Positions 6,580-16,085 of a DNA stretch of 64,000 bases are shown one piece after another. The stretch comes from Vicinamibacterales bacterium (GTDB taxonomy: Bacteria > Acidobacteriota > Vicinamibacteria > Vicinamibacterales > SCN-69-37). Numbering within the stretch: position 1 is the first letter of the stretch; the number at the start of each line of letters is the position of its first letter. The position numbers and the translations under genes are program-made. The notes below the pieces were generated by a model. That model saw only the letters and a program-made list of their open reading frames with translations, did not search any database and was not told the DNA's origin. The stretch lies in the NCBI GenBank assembly GCA_030827135.1, contig JAURFE010000002.1:1-64000 (forward strand), given 5' to 3'.

Positions 6580-7892
6580 CGCGCGATCACCAGCCGCGGG
6601 CCGGCGGGCGGCAGCAGCGACGCCACCGCGGCGAGCGTCTTCGGACGCGCGCCCCGGTTCGCCTCCACCAGCGTCCGGGCCGAGGCGCCCAGCCGGGCGC
6701 ACTCGGCCGGGTCGCTGACCAGGCGCACCCAGGCAGTCGCCAGCTCCGCCGGCGACCCGACCTGGACGGCGGCACCGGCATCGAGGAACGTCTTCGCAAT
6801 CTCCGCGAAGTTCGACATGTACGGCCCGAACACGATCGGCTTGCCGTGCACGGCGGGCTCGAGAATGTTGTGCCCGCCGTGATCGATCAGACTGCCCCCG
6901 ACAAACACGGCGGTCGCCACCTGAAACAGATGCGCGAGTTCGCCGATGGTGTCGAGAATCACAACGTCGGCCTGCGGCTCACTATCGACCACGAGCGACG
7001 ACCGCCGCACCACGCGATACCCTTCCGCGCGCGCGAGCGCCTCCGCCTCGTCAAAGCGTTCGGGCTTCCGCGGTGCCACAATCAGCATCGTCGTCGGATG
7101 CGTCCGGCGCACGGCCGCGAAGGCCGCCAGCACGGGGGGCTCCTCGCCTTTTAATGTGCTCGCGGCCAGCAAGACAGGCCGGCCTTCCGGCATACGGAAG
7201 AACCGCAACACACGACCCGCCCCACGCCCGGCCGCCGCAGACGGCGATTCCAGTGATTCGAACTTCAGGCTGCCCGTCACGGTGACCCGCGCGGGATCCG
7301 CGCCGATGTCGATGATGCGGCGCGCCGACCCCTCACTCTGCATGCAGAACTGATCGACGTTGGTGAGCACCCGGCGGAAGAATCCGCGCACCAGGCGATA
7401 CCGCGGGTACGACCGCGACGAAATCCGCCCGTTGACCATCAGCGTCCGCACGCCATCCCGCTTGCAGGCGCGCAGCAGGTTCGGCCAGATCTCGGTTTCC
7501 ATCATGATGAACAGCCGCGGCCGCACCAGCCGCAACGTCCGGTTCACGAAAATCGGCAGGTCGAACGGGAAATAAAACACCGCGTCCACCTCGGTCAGCC
7601 GTTCCCGCGCAATCTGCTGGCCGGTGATCGTGGTGGTGGACAGAAAAATCTTCAGATCGGGATATTGCCGCCGCAGGTCCGGCAGGAGCGCACGGACGGT
7701 CAGCGCCTCCCCGACCGACACCGCATGGATCCAGATGGACTCGTCGCCGTCCAGGTTGAACGACACCGGCAGCACACCCATCCGCTGGCCGACGCTGCTG
7801 ACGTACTTGCCATACCGCAGCGCCTGATAGAGGAACCAGGGGAACAGGGCCACCGCCAGGACAAAGATGGCGAGTGAGTAGAGAGAGTACAC
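6576..7892 (-). CDS. waaA: 3-deoxy-D-manno-octulosonic acid transferase
   Basis: Transfers Kdo to lipid A precursor at the inner membrane; first gene of the LPS operon. An N-terminal membrane anchor (SLAIFVLAVALFPWFLYQAL) is followed by the GT30 domain with IWIHAVSVGEA, FLSTTTITGQQIA, METEIWPNLL, and a GT-B donor half with VFVGGSLIDHGGHNILEPAVHGKPIVFGP (in short: GGSL, GGHN, EP). I place the start at GTG 7892, giving 438 residues that begin VYSLYSLAIF. This fits both the family N-terminus and a -10 box 9 nt upstream. A TTG at 7928 would add 12 residues encoded by promoter sequence. Confidence 0.92.
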   Translation of the reverse strand: MYSLYSLAIFVLAVALFPWFLYQALRYGKYVSSVGQRMGVLPVSFNLDGDESIWIHAVSVGEALTVRALLPDLRRQYPDLKIFLSTTTITGQQIARERLTEVDAVFYFPFDLPIFVNRTLRLVRPRLFIMMETEIWPNLLRACKRDGVRTLMVNGRISSRSYPRYRLVRGFFRRVLTNVDQFCMQSEGSARRIIDIGADPARVTVTGSLKFESLESPSAAAGRGAGRVLRFFRMPEGRPVLLAASTLKGEEPPVLAAFAAVRRTHPTTMLIVAPRKPERFDEAEALARAEGYRVVRRSSLVVDSEPQADVVILDTIGELAHLFQVATAVFVGGSLIDHGGHNILEPAVHGKPIVFGPYMSNFAEIAKTFLDAGAAVQVGSPAELATAWVRLVSDPAECARLGASARTLVEANRGARPKTLAAVASLLPPAGPRLVIAR

Positions 7893-7901
7893 AGACCAGA
7901 G

Positions 7902-8966
<1,065 letters not shown>

Positions 8967-8971
8967 GCCCC

Positions 8972-10162
8972 ATGCACACCCTGCGGGATCTCACTCTGGC
9001 AGGACGACGCGTGTTTATGCGCGTGGACTTCAACGTACCGATCAAAAACGGCGAGATCGGCGACGACACGCGCATCAGGTCCGCAGTGCCGACGATCAGG
9101 CTCGCGCTCGAAAAGGGCGCAACCGTGATTCTCGCGTCGCATCTGGGCCGGCCCAAGGGCAAGCCGAATCCCGAGTTCACGCTGCGGCCGGTCGCGGCCC
9201 ATCTGGCGGCGCTGCTCGGACGTCCCGTGGCGTTTGCCCCGGACTGCATCGGTGAGGCCGCCGCGTCGGTCATCGCAGCCAACCCGGGCGGCGTGATTCT
9301 TCTGGAGAACCTGCGCTTCTACAAGGAAGAGGAAGCCAACGACGCCGGGTTCGCGCGTGCACTGGCCGCGTTGGCCGACGTCTACGTGAACGATGCGTTC
9401 GGCGCCGCGCATCGCGCGCATGCCTCGACGGAAGGCATCACGCATCACGTCAAGGAAAAGGCCGCGGGACTGTTGATGGACGCCGAGGTCACGTATCTCG
9501 GCAAGGCCCTCAACAATCCGGATCGCCCCTTTGTGGCGATTCTCGGCGGCGCGAAGGTCTCCGACAAACTCGAGGTCATCGAAAACCTGCTCGGCAAGGT
9601 GGACGCGCTGCTCATCGGCGGCGCGATGGCGTACACGTTCCTCAAGGCGCGCGGCGTCGCGACGGGCACGTCGCTTGTCGAAGCCGACCTGCTCGACACG
9701 GCCACACGTCTGGACGCGCTGGCGCAGAAACGCGGTGTCCGGCTTGAACTGCCCATCGACCACGTGGTTGCGCCGGCGTTTGCCGCGGACGCCCCCACGC
9801 GCACGATTGACATCGACTCGCCGTCGCTGCCGACCAATGGCAGCATCGGCAACGACATGGGGCTCGACATCGGTCCCAAGACCGTGGCGCACTACCGCGA
9901 AATCATCGCCGCGGCGAAGACCGTCGTGTGGAACGGTCCGATGGGCGTGTTCGAGATGCCGGCGTTTGCGGCGGGCACGATGGGAGTGGCCCAGGCGGTG
10001 GCCAACGTCCACGGCACGACCATTATTGGGGGTGGCGACTCGGTGGCGGCGGTCGCGCAGGCCGGGGTCGCCGATCGCATGACACACATCTCGACCGGCG
10101 GCGGCGCGTCGCTGGAATTCCTCGGCGGCCAGGTGCTGCCGGGCGTCGCGGCACTCGCATAA
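8972..10162 (+). CDS. pgk: Phosphoglycerate kinase
   Basis: Transfers phosphate from 1,3-bisphosphoglycerate to ADP. The 396-residue protein is full length. It shows [12 protein letters not shown] at the start, [77 protein letters not shown] and the nucleotide-binding [12 protein letters not shown]. The start at ATG 8972 begins [11 protein letters not shown], typical of the family. It is cotranscribed with gapA (5-bp gap) and followed by tpiA after 14 bp. Confidence 0.98.
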   Translation: MHTLRDLTLAGRRVFMRVDFNVPIKNGEIGDDTRIRSAVPTIRLALEKGATVILASHLGRPKGKPNPEFTLRPVAAHLAALLGRPVAFAPDCIGEAAASVIAANPGGVILLENLRFYKEEEANDAGFARALAALADVYVNDAFGAAHRAHASTEGITHHVKEKAAGLLMDAEVTYLGKALNNPDRPFVAILGGAKVSDKLEVIENLLGKVDALLIGGAMAYTFLKARGVATGTSLVEADLLDTATRLDALAQKRGVRLELPIDHVVAPAFAADAPTRTIDIDSPSLPTNGSIGNDMGLDIGPKTVAHYREIIAAAKTVVWNGPMGVFEMPAFAAGTMGVAQAVANVHGTTIIGGGDSVAAVAQAGVADRMTHISTGGGASLEFLGGQVLPGVAALA

Positions 10163-10176
10163 CCCTGAGGATCCCC

Positions 10177-10941
10177 ATGCCACGAATCCCCGTCTTCGCG
10201 GCGAACTGGAAGATGCACAAGACGGTGCTTGAGACCGTCGCGTGGATTCGCGAGTTCGCGGCGCTGTCGAAGGCACTCAGCGCCGACGCCGCCGAGATCA
10301 TTGTGGCGCCGCCGTTCACGGCCATTGCCGCGGCCGCCGAGACCGCGCGCACGGCCACGGTCTGTGTCGCCGGGCAGAACCTCCATTTCGAACGTGAGGG
10401 CGCGTTTACGGGAGAAGTCAGCGGCGCGATGCTGAAGGACGCCGGGGCGGACTTCGTGATCATCGGACACTCCGAACGGCGCCGGCTGTTCGGCGACACC
10501 GACGCGTGGGTGAATCGCAAACTCATCGCGGCGCGACTCGCAGAACTCACACCGATCGTGTGCATCGGTGAAACGCTTGAGGAGCGCGAGCGCGGCGAGA
10601 CACTGGCCGTGCTCGACCGCCAGCTCAAGTCGGGGCTCGACGGATCGTCCGGCGACCAGATCGCGTCGCTCATCCTGGCCTACGAACCTGTCTGGGCCAT
10701 CGGGACCGGCAAAAACGCCACGGCGGCCGAGGCCGGCGAAGCCCACACCCATATCCGGAAGCGCCTGCGGGAGTGGTTCGGGGGCGCCCACGGCGACCGC
10801 TGCCGCATCCTCTACGGGGGGTCGGTCAAGCCCGAAAATATCCGCGAACTCATTGGCCTGGAAGACGTTGACGGCGCCCTTGTCGGCGGCGCGTCGCTGG
10901 AAGCCCGCTCATTTGCGGCAATCGTCCAAAACGCCCAGTAA
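10177..10941 (+). CDS. tpiA: Triosephosphate isomerase
   Basis: Interconverts dihydroxyacetone phosphate and glyceraldehyde 3-phosphate. The 254-residue TIM barrel has FAANWKMHK (catalytic Lys), IIGHSERRRLF (catalytic His), AYEPVWAIGTGKNAT (catalytic Glu, then the flexible loop 6) and ILYGGSVKPEN. A TGAGGA sequence 6 nt before the ATG is a plausible ribosome binding site. It is the third gene of the glycolytic operon. Confidence 0.98.
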   Translation: MPRIPVFAANWKMHKTVLETVAWIREFAALSKALSADAAEIIVAPPFTAIAAAAETARTATVCVAGQNLHFEREGAFTGEVSGAMLKDAGADFVIIGHSERRRLFGDTDAWVNRKLIAARLAELTPIVCIGETLEERERGETLAVLDRQLKSGLDGSSGDQIASLILAYEPVWAIGTGKNATAAEAGEAHTHIRKRLREWFGGAHGDRCRILYGGSVKPENIRELIGLEDVDGALVGGASLEARSFAAIVQNAQ

Positions 10942-10969
10942 GCCATCGGCCCAGGGCCCATCCGCCTAG

Positions 10970-10999
10970 TTGCCCAGCTACCCACCCGCCCAGTAAGAT
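10970..10999 (+). promoter_or_regulatory. Candidate secG promoter
   Basis: TTGCCC at 10970-10975 and TAAGAT at 10994-10999 are separated by 18 bp, and the secG ATG begins 9 nt after the -10. No Shine-Dalgarno sequence is visible, so a leaderless secG transcript in addition to operon read-through is likely. The surrounding gap also holds degenerate GCCCA-type repeats. Confidence 0.5.
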
Positions 11000-11008
11000 A
11001 GGCGTCTT

Positions 11009-11413
11009 ATGCTCTTCACGCTTTTCCTGACCGTTTACATCATCGTCTGCCTCCTCCTGCTGGTTGTTGTGTTGCTGCAGCAGGGCAAGGGTGGCGACAT
11101 TGCGGCGGCGTTCGGCGGCTCCAGCAGCCAGGCGGCCTTCGGGGCCCGGGCCGGTGCCACGGTGCTCACGCGCGCGACCACGATTCTGGGCGCGCTGTTC
11201 ATGCTCGGCTCGTTGGCGCTCGCCATCATGGGTTCGTCGGGCGGCTTCGGCAGTTCGGTCGTGAGCGGCGTTGACGCTCCTCCGGCCGCATCCACCCCCG
11301 CCACGGCACCGACAACTGACCCGTCGGCTCTGCCGCTGGCTCCCGCAACGACACCGGCTCCGGCGACACCGCCCGCGACGCCGCCGGCTGGTGGACGGGG
11401 CGGCGGACTCTAA
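11009..11413 (+). CDS. secG: Protein translocase subunit SecG
   Basis: Small accessory subunit of the SecYEG protein-conducting channel. The 134 residues contain two membrane segments (FTLFLTVYIIVCLLLLVVVLL and ATTILGALFMLGSLALAIM) with the conserved cytoplasmic loop QQGKGGDIAAAFGG between them. The C-terminal 45 residues are an Ala/Pro/Thr-rich tail ending GGRGGGL, longer than in E. coli. A tpiA-secG order is common in bacteria. A strong terminator follows. Confidence 0.95.
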   Translation: MLFTLFLTVYIIVCLLLLVVVLLQQGKGGDIAAAFGGSSSQAAFGARAGATVLTRATTILGALFMLGSLALAIMGSSGGFGSSVVSGVDAPPAASTPATAPTTDPSALPLAPATTPAPATPPATPPAGGRGGGL

Positions 11414-11458
11414 AAGGTCCAGGGTTCAAAGTCCGGGGTCCAGGGGCCTGAAGTTCGA

Positions 11459-11493
11459 GGGGCGCGCTGTTATGGCGCGCCCCTTCTTTTTTT
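11459..11493 (+). terminator. Rho-independent terminator after secG
   Basis: GGGGCGCGC and GCGCGCCCC form a 9-bp stem around TGTTATG, followed by TTCTTTTTTT. It ends the gapA-pgk-tpiA-secG operon in front of the convergent MFS gene. GGTCCAGG-type repeats lie just upstream (11416-11448). Confidence 0.9.
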
Positions 11494-11518
11494 GTACGGC
11501 GGGCCAAAACAACAGCCG

Positions 11519-12706
11519 TTATACAGCCGGTCGCGCGCTGGTTCCCGGGTCGTAGCTGAGGACACCCACACACGCCACAACGGCAAACGCCGCTCCGGCA
11601 AGGAAGGTCGCGGACGGCCCGACTCGACTCCACAAGACGCCCGCGATCACGCTCGCCAGAAGGAGTGCGCCTCCGGTGGCCAGATGGAAGACGCCGAAGG
11701 CGGTACCACGGAGCCGGGCGGTGGCCGCGTCGGCGACAAGTTTCGAGAAGAGCCCCTGGGTCAGCGCCATGTGCAGGCCCCAGCAGGCAGCGCCGACCAC
11801 CACCAACGTCGGCGTCGTCGCGATGGCCAGCACCAGGTCGGCCACGACCAACACGGCCAGACCGCACACCAGGAGCGCGCGGCCGCCAAGGCGGTCGGCA
11901 GCCAGACCTGCAGGATACGCGCCCACCGCGTAGGCCAGACTCATCACCGCCATCACGATTGGCACCTGCCCGATGGGCAGCCCGACATCTTGCGCGCGGA
12001 GGACAAGGAACGCTTCGCTGAATCGCGCGAGTGTGAAGACGACACCAACAAGAACCACCAGCCAGTAACGAGCCGGCAGCGTTCCGACATCGCGCAGTGA
12101 GACCGGGAGATGGGCCGAGGCCGACCGGGCGGCAGACTCGGGCTCGCGAACCCCGACGACAAGCACAGCGACGGCCAGGGCGGCCGGGATAACGGCGAAC
12201 CACAACACCGCACGAATGTCGTTGGCCAGCCACCACATGAGCAGCACGGCGAGGCCCGGACCCACAACGGCACCGATTGAATCGAGGGCCTGGCGAAGAC
12301 CGAACGCGGCGCCGCGCATCGACGCCGGAGTGATATCCGCAATCAACGCGTCGCGTGGAGCACCTCGAATACCTTTTCCAATCCGATCGAGGAACCGGGC
12401 GGCGAACACCCAACCCACGGCCGATGCCAGCGGGAATGCGGGCTTCGAGAGGGCGCCAAGCCCATATCCGAGCACCACAAGCGGCTTGCGGCGTCGCCAT
12501 CGATCACTGAGGGTGCCGGAAAATACCTTGGCGACTGACGCCGTGGCTTCGGCGAGGCCTTCCAGCAGGCCCAGGGTCACCATGCTGGCGCCAAGCACCG
12601 ACACCATCAGGACGGGCAGCAGGCTGTGGGCCAGTTCCGACGACGCATCCATGAGCAGGGACACGAAGCCGAGCGCCCAGATACCGGACGGAATCCGGAC
12701 TCGCAT
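11519..12706 (-). CDS. MFS transporter
   Basis: A 395-residue membrane protein with about 12 hydrophobic segments. The loop SGTLSDRWRRRKPLVVLGYG matches major facilitator motif A, and a Gly-rich repeat of the motif occurs in the second half (AADRLGGRALLV). RFLDRIGKGIRGAPRDALIADI is typical of a subgroup annotated as MFS efflux proteins. The substrate cannot be inferred. It is a single gene on the minus strand between two plus-strand units. Confidence 0.85.
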   Translation of the reverse strand: MRVRIPSGIWALGFVSLLMDASSELAHSLLPVLMVSVLGASMVTLGLLEGLAEATASVAKVFSGTLSDRWRRRKPLVVLGYGLGALSKPAFPLASAVGWVFAARFLDRIGKGIRGAPRDALIADITPASMRGAAFGLRQALDSIGAVVGPGLAVLLMWWLANDIRAVLWFAVIPAALAVAVLVVGVREPESAARSASAHLPVSLRDVGTLPARYWLVVLVGVVFTLARFSEAFLVLRAQDVGLPIGQVPIVMAVMSLAYAVGAYPAGLAADRLGGRALLVCGLAVLVVADLVLAIATTPTLVVVGAACWGLHMALTQGLFSKLVADAATARLRGTAFGVFHLATGGALLLASVIAGVLWSRVGPSATFLAGAAFAVVACVGVLSYDPGTSARPAV

Positions 12707-12774
12707 GGGTCCAACTTTGCCATATACTTAGTGGCTCAGCCAGCCGCGGGCAACGCGCCCGTGAGCACACCCAC

Positions 12775-12861
12775 GCGGAAGTGGCGGAATTGGCAGACGC
12801 ACCAGCTTGAGGGGCTGGCGCCCGCAAGGGCGTGGGGGTTCGAGTCCCCCCTTCCGCACCA
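12775..12861 (+). tRNA. tRNA-Leu (anticodon GAG)
   Basis: An 87-nt class II tRNA. The acceptor GCGGAAG pairs with CTTCCGC; CCA is encoded (12859-12861). The anticodon arm CCAGC-TTGAGGG-GCTGG places GAG at positions 34-36, reading CUC. A long variable arm (GCGCCCGCAAGGGCGT) and the T-arm GGGGGTTCGAGTCCCCC are clear. Confidence 0.97.
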
Positions 12862-13022
12862 ACCTTCGCCAGACGCTCGCTACGCTCGCAGCTTCGGCTG
12901 GGCGAGCCCTCGAGCGCACGCGAAGGTTGCCCCGCCGAAGCCGCTCGCGAAGCGAGCGCCTGGCGAAGGCGGGCAGCAGGCCTCCTGGACCTCTGGACAT
13001 CTGGACATCTGGACCCCTTTGA
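12862..13022. repeat. Palindrome-rich gap after tRNA-Leu
   Basis: No gene is visible. The gap holds GCTCGC/GCGAGC hairpins. One element (12934-12975) has the same CCCGCCGAAGCC and GGCGAAGGCGGG ends as the waaF insertion but with an extra hairpin between them. A run of GGACCTCTGGACATCTGGACATCTG-type units follows, up to the ABC-F start. Confidence 0.7.
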
Positions 13023-14885
13023 ATGCCCCTGCTGATTGCCGACCACCTGTCCCACGCCTTTGGCCACCTCCCCCTTCTGGTAGACGGGTCGCTGCAAATC
13101 GACGCCGGCGAACGCATCGCCATCGTCGGGCGCAACGGCACGGGGAAATCCACGCTGCTGAAGATCCTGGCAGGGAACATTTCGCCGGATGCGGGCACCG
13201 TGTGGACGGGCCCCGGCGTGAAGGTGGCGCGACTGACGCAGGACGTCATCGATGCGGGCGAGACCGCCACCACGGTGCGCGGCGTCGTCGCCGAAGGCCT
13301 GCACGAACTGGCCGTGGCGCATCACCTCGAGGACTGGGAACAGGAACAACTCGTGGACCAGGTGATGAAACGCCTGAACCTCGACCCGGACCGGCTCATC
13401 AGCACGCTGTCGGGCGGATGGCGGCGACGCGTAACACTCGCGCGCGCGCTGGTCGTCCAGCCTGATCTGCTGCTGCTTGACGAACCGACGAACCATCTCG
13501 ACATCGACACGATCACGTGGCTGGAATCGCTGCTGATCGGATTCGCCGGAGCCGTCGTGTTCGTCACACACGACCGTGCGTTTCTACAGAAGGTCGCCAC
13601 GCGACTGGTGGAACTCGATCGCGGTGTATTGACGTCGTACGGTCGCGGCGTATCCGTCAAAGGCGCGCCGGCCCTGCCGGTGTACGAAGAGTATCTGCGC
13701 CGCAAGGAGGAAGACCTCGCGATCGCGGAAACGGCACACGCAAAGTTCGACAAGAAGCTTGCGCAGGAAGAGGCGTGGCTGCGCCGCGGGATCAAGGCCC
13801 GCCGCACCCGCGACGAAGGCCGCGTCAAGGCCCTGCTGGCCATGCGCCAGGAACGTGCGGCGCGACGCGACGTGCCGGGACAGGTCAAACTGTCGATCGA
13901 GTCATCGGGGCGCACGGGACAGGCGGTGTTTGAGGCAAAAACCATTTCAAAGACATTTGTGGTCGAGGGTCCAGGGTCCAGGGGCCAGGGTCCGCTCATT
14001 GCAAACTTCTCCACGCGCATTATGCGGAAGGACCGGATCGGGTTCCTCGGGCCGAATGGGGCGGGGAAGACGACGCTGCTGAAGATGCTGATCGGGGAGT
14101 TGGCCCCTGACAGCGGCACGGTGGAGCGCGGGACGAACGTGCAGATCGCGTATTACGACCAGCAGCGCGAACAACTGGACCCGGATCGCACGGTCGTGGA
14201 CACGATTGCCGATGGCAACGACTGGGTCACCGTCAACGAACAGAAGCGCCATGTGTTCAGCTACCTCGAAGACTTCCTGTTCCCGCCCGAACGCGCGCGG
14301 TCGCCGGTGAAGTCGTTGTCAGGTGGTGAACGCAATCGCCTGCTGCTCGCGCGGTTGTTCACGCAGCCGTCGAACGTGCTGGTGCTCGACGAACCCACAA
14401 ACGACCTCGATCTCGAAACCCTCGAGCTGCTCGAAGCCCAGCTTGTGGACTTCCCCGGCACGGTGCTCCTTGTCAGCCACGATCGCGAATTCCTCAATCG
14501 CGTCGTGACATCCACGATCGCCTTCGAAGGCGACGGTGTCGTGCGCGAATACGTGGGGGGCTATGACGATTACCTGAGGCAGACACAAGTGGTCCGAGGG
14601 TCCAGGGTCCAAGGTCCCACCCAACCTCACCCAACCTCACCCAACCTGACCCAACCTGTCCGCCGGAGGCTGTCCTTCAAGGAACAAAAAGAACTCGACG
14701 GGATGGCGGCGAAGGTCGAGGCGACTGAGGCTCGGCAGCGCGAGTTGGAAGCGGCCATCGCGGCACCGGAGTTTTATCGCGGCGGCGCCAAGGCGATCCA
14801 GGACACGCTCGCGGATCTCGAGAAGGTCAAAATCGAGCTCGACACGCTGCTTCATCGGTGGACGGAACTCGAAGAAAGACGCTGA
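13023..14885 (+). CDS. ABC-F family ATPase (Uup type)
   Basis: A soluble twin-ATPase protein; ABC-F proteins act on the ribosome as translation factors or antibiotic-protection factors, and Uup members also bind DNA structures. Domain 1 has Walker A GRNGTGKST (residues 36-44), LSGGWRRR and LDEPTNHLD; domain 2 has GPNGAGKTT (about 343), LSGGERNR and LDEPTNDLD. The inter-domain linker is Arg/Lys-rich, and the C-terminal coiled coil typical of Uup is present (KEQKELDGMAAKVEATEARQ). Two repeat-derived insertions are in frame: VEGPGSRGQGP before domain 2 (GGTCCAGGG units) and RGSRVQGPTQPHPTSPNLTQP before the C-terminal coil (GGTCCAGG and CCCAACCTCA units). No membrane segments occur. Confidence 0.93.
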   Translation: MPLLIADHLSHAFGHLPLLVDGSLQIDAGERIAIVGRNGTGKSTLLKILAGNISPDAGTVWTGPGVKVARLTQDVIDAGETATTVRGVVAEGLHELAVAHHLEDWEQEQLVDQVMKRLNLDPDRLISTLSGGWRRRVTLARALVVQPDLLLLDEPTNHLDIDTITWLESLLIGFAGAVVFVTHDRAFLQKVATRLVELDRGVLTSYGRGVSVKGAPALPVYEEYLRRKEEDLAIAETAHAKFDKKLAQEEAWLRRGIKARRTRDEGRVKALLAMRQERAARRDVPGQVKLSIESSGRTGQAVFEAKTISKTFVVEGPGSRGQGPLIANFSTRIMRKDRIGFLGPNGAGKTTLLKMLIGELAPDSGTVERGTNVQIAYYDQQREQLDPDRTVVDTIADGNDWVTVNEQKRHVFSYLEDFLFPPERARSPVKSLSGGERNRLLLARLFTQPSNVLVLDEPTNDLDLETLELLEAQLVDFPGTVLLVSHDREFLNRVVTSTIAFEGDGVVREYVGGYDDYLRQTQVVRGSRVQGPTQPHPTSPNLTQPVRRRLSFKEQKELDGMAAKVEATEARQRELEAAIAAPEFYRGGAKAIQDTLADLEKVKIELDTLLHRWTELEERR

Positions 14886-15005
14886 CGGTCCAGGAGTCCA
14901 GGAGTCCAGGAGTCCAGGAGTCCAGGGGTCCAGGGGTCCAGGGGTCCAGGGGTCCAAGACCAACCGCCCACCCGCCCACCTACCCACCCGCCCAGCCACC
15001 GCCCG
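14886..15005. repeat. GTCCAGGAG tandem array followed by CCCACCCGCC repeat
   Basis: About nine copies of the 9-bp unit GTCCAGGAG/GTCCAGGGG between 14888 and 14957, then degenerate CCCACCCGCCCA units that run into the apbE 3' end. The gap lies between two convergent genes. Confidence 0.9.
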
Positions 15006-16020
15006 CCCGACAGAACGTCACCCCGACAGGCAATGTGACGTTCCACAACTCCTCGTCCGTCAGCACACTGAGCGCTGTGGCCCAGGCATCGGCCGTCGCG
15101 CCGTCGGGGGCGCGCACGTGGACGGTGCGGTGACTGGTCAGGCCCAGTCCCGTGCTCGGGTCCACCACGTGTGAATACCGCACGCCATCGATGACGACAA
15201 ATTGTGCGGTCGCGCCGGAGGTGGCCAGGGCGGCGTTGGCGAGGGAGACGGTCGTGGCGTTATTGGCGCGCTCAAGTTCAGCGCGCCCTCGTTTGGCCCG
15301 CTCAAGTTCAGCGGGCCCTCGTTTGGCCCGCTCAAGTTCAGCGGGCCCTACATGTTCAGCGAGCCCTACATCACATCCCACTTGCGCCACCCATCCGCGC
15401 GAGCTGCGGGGAGGGGTGCCGGCGACGATGTCGCCGCCGGCGTCGATGAGCGCGGCGGTGATGCCGTGGTCGCGCAGAGTGTCCATCGCACGCTGGAGGA
15501 TGTAGCCCTTGGCGATGCCGCCGAGGTCGAGGCGCATGCCGGCAACGGGCAGCCGCACGAAAAAACCTCCCGACGTTTTTTCCAGATGCAGGCGCGACCA
15601 GTCGACGAGCGCACGGGCGTCGGCGAGGCGATCGGGCGCCGGGAGGCGGCCGGACCGGCGCGCCTCGCGCCACAAGACGACGACGGGAGCGATGGTGGGA
15701 TCAAACGCGCCGTGGGTCGCGCGCGCCACGTCCACGGCCTGCGACAAGACAGCGAACACGTCGGGATGGACCTGCAGCGCATGTGGCGCGGCGCGCTCGA
15801 TGGCGCGCAGGTCGCTGTCGGGCCGGTAGTCGCTGAGCCGCGCGTCGAGCGCGGCGATGGCCGCAAACGCGGCCTCCCCCGCCCTCCGCGCGGCCGCCTC
15901 ATCGGGCGCCTCCATCGCGATCCGCACTTCCATCCCCATATGGACCTGCCGATAGACGTAAGATTCCCGAAATGAAGTCGGAAGAGTGGCGCACGACAAG
16001 GACAGGACCGCCACGCACAA
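14980..16020 (-). CDS. apbE: FAD:protein FMN transferase (ApbE family) with repeat insertions
   Basis: Attaches FMN to a Thr of extracytoplasmic flavoproteins such as Rnf/Nqr subunits. The core has MRLDLGGIAKGYILQRAMD, LIDAGGDIVAGTPP, ALATSG and YSHVVDPSTGLGLTSHRTV. The start is uncertain: a TTG at 16020 gives CVAVLSLSC, a lipobox; the ATG at 15939 would remove it. Three repeat insertions are in frame. EKTSGGFF comes from a half copy of the nested palindrome (15559-15582). AELERAKRGP-type 10-residue repeats come from 30-bp hairpin units (15265-15347) and lie just before the SLANAALATSG motif. The C-terminal GGGWAGG runs into a CCCGCC repeat. No Rnf or Nqr genes are in the window. Confidence 0.88.
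   Translation of the reverse strand: MCVAVLSLSCATLPTSFRESYVYRQVHMGMEVRIAMEAPDEAAARRAGEAAFAAIAALDARLSDYRPDSDLRAIERAAPHALQVHPDVFAVLSQAVDVARATHGAFDPTIAPVVVLWREARRSGRLPAPDRLADARALVDWSRLHLEKTSGGFFVRLPVAGMRLDLGGIAKGYILQRAMDTLRDHGITAALIDAGGDIVAGTPPRSSRGWVAQVGCDVGLAEHVGPAELERAKRGPAELERAKRGRAELERANNATTVSLANAALATSGATAQFVVIDGVRYSHVVDPSTGLGLTSHRTVHVRAPDGATADAWATALSVLTDEELWNVTLPVGVTFCRAGGGWAGG
15265..15377. repeat. Tandem 30-bp hairpin units (family B) in frame in apbE
   Basis: Three units of 23 nt (GGCGCGCT or GGCCCGCT, loop CAAGTTC, complementary arm) spaced by CTCGTTT, starting at 15265, 15295 and 15325, plus a degenerate fourth. The 30-bp period keeps the reading frame and encodes a 10-residue repeat of the AELERAKRGP type. 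The second and third copies have GC swaps matched on both arms (GCGC to CCCG). Confidence 0.93.
15559..15582. repeat. Half copy of the nested palindrome in frame in apbE
   Basis: A single hairpin GAAAAAAC, loop CTCCCGAC, GTTTTTTC. The loop shares CCCGAC with the full 53-bp elements. It is read as EKTSGGFF, close to the KKTSGVFF of waaC and lpxK. Confidence 0.8.
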
Positions 16021-16024
16021 GAAA

Positions 16025-16080
16025 ACGGTCCAGGGGTCCAGAGGTCCAGGGGTCCAGGAGTCCAGGAGTCCAGAGGTCCT
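16025..16080. repeat. GGTCCAGGG/GTCCAGGAG array between divergent genes
   Basis: About six copies of the 9-bp unit fill the gap between the apbE start and the FGE-like gene. If the latter starts at ATG 15972, the array encodes part of its N-terminal region (RGPEVQGSRSPGVQRS). Confidence 0.9.
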
Positions 16081-16085
16081 TCCTC

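Noticed and set aside
6579-6702. Longer lpxK start upstream giving a 41-residue extension
   Set aside because: The extension is antisense-like Arg/Ala/Gly sequence overlapping waaA coding sequence; the ATGA overlap at 6579 is the natural start.
12775-13022. tRNA-Leu as an integration site with an adjacent island
   Set aside because: There is no integrase and no direct repeat of the tRNA 3' end downstream that I can find; the region after it is repeat-rich but then continues with housekeeping-like genes.
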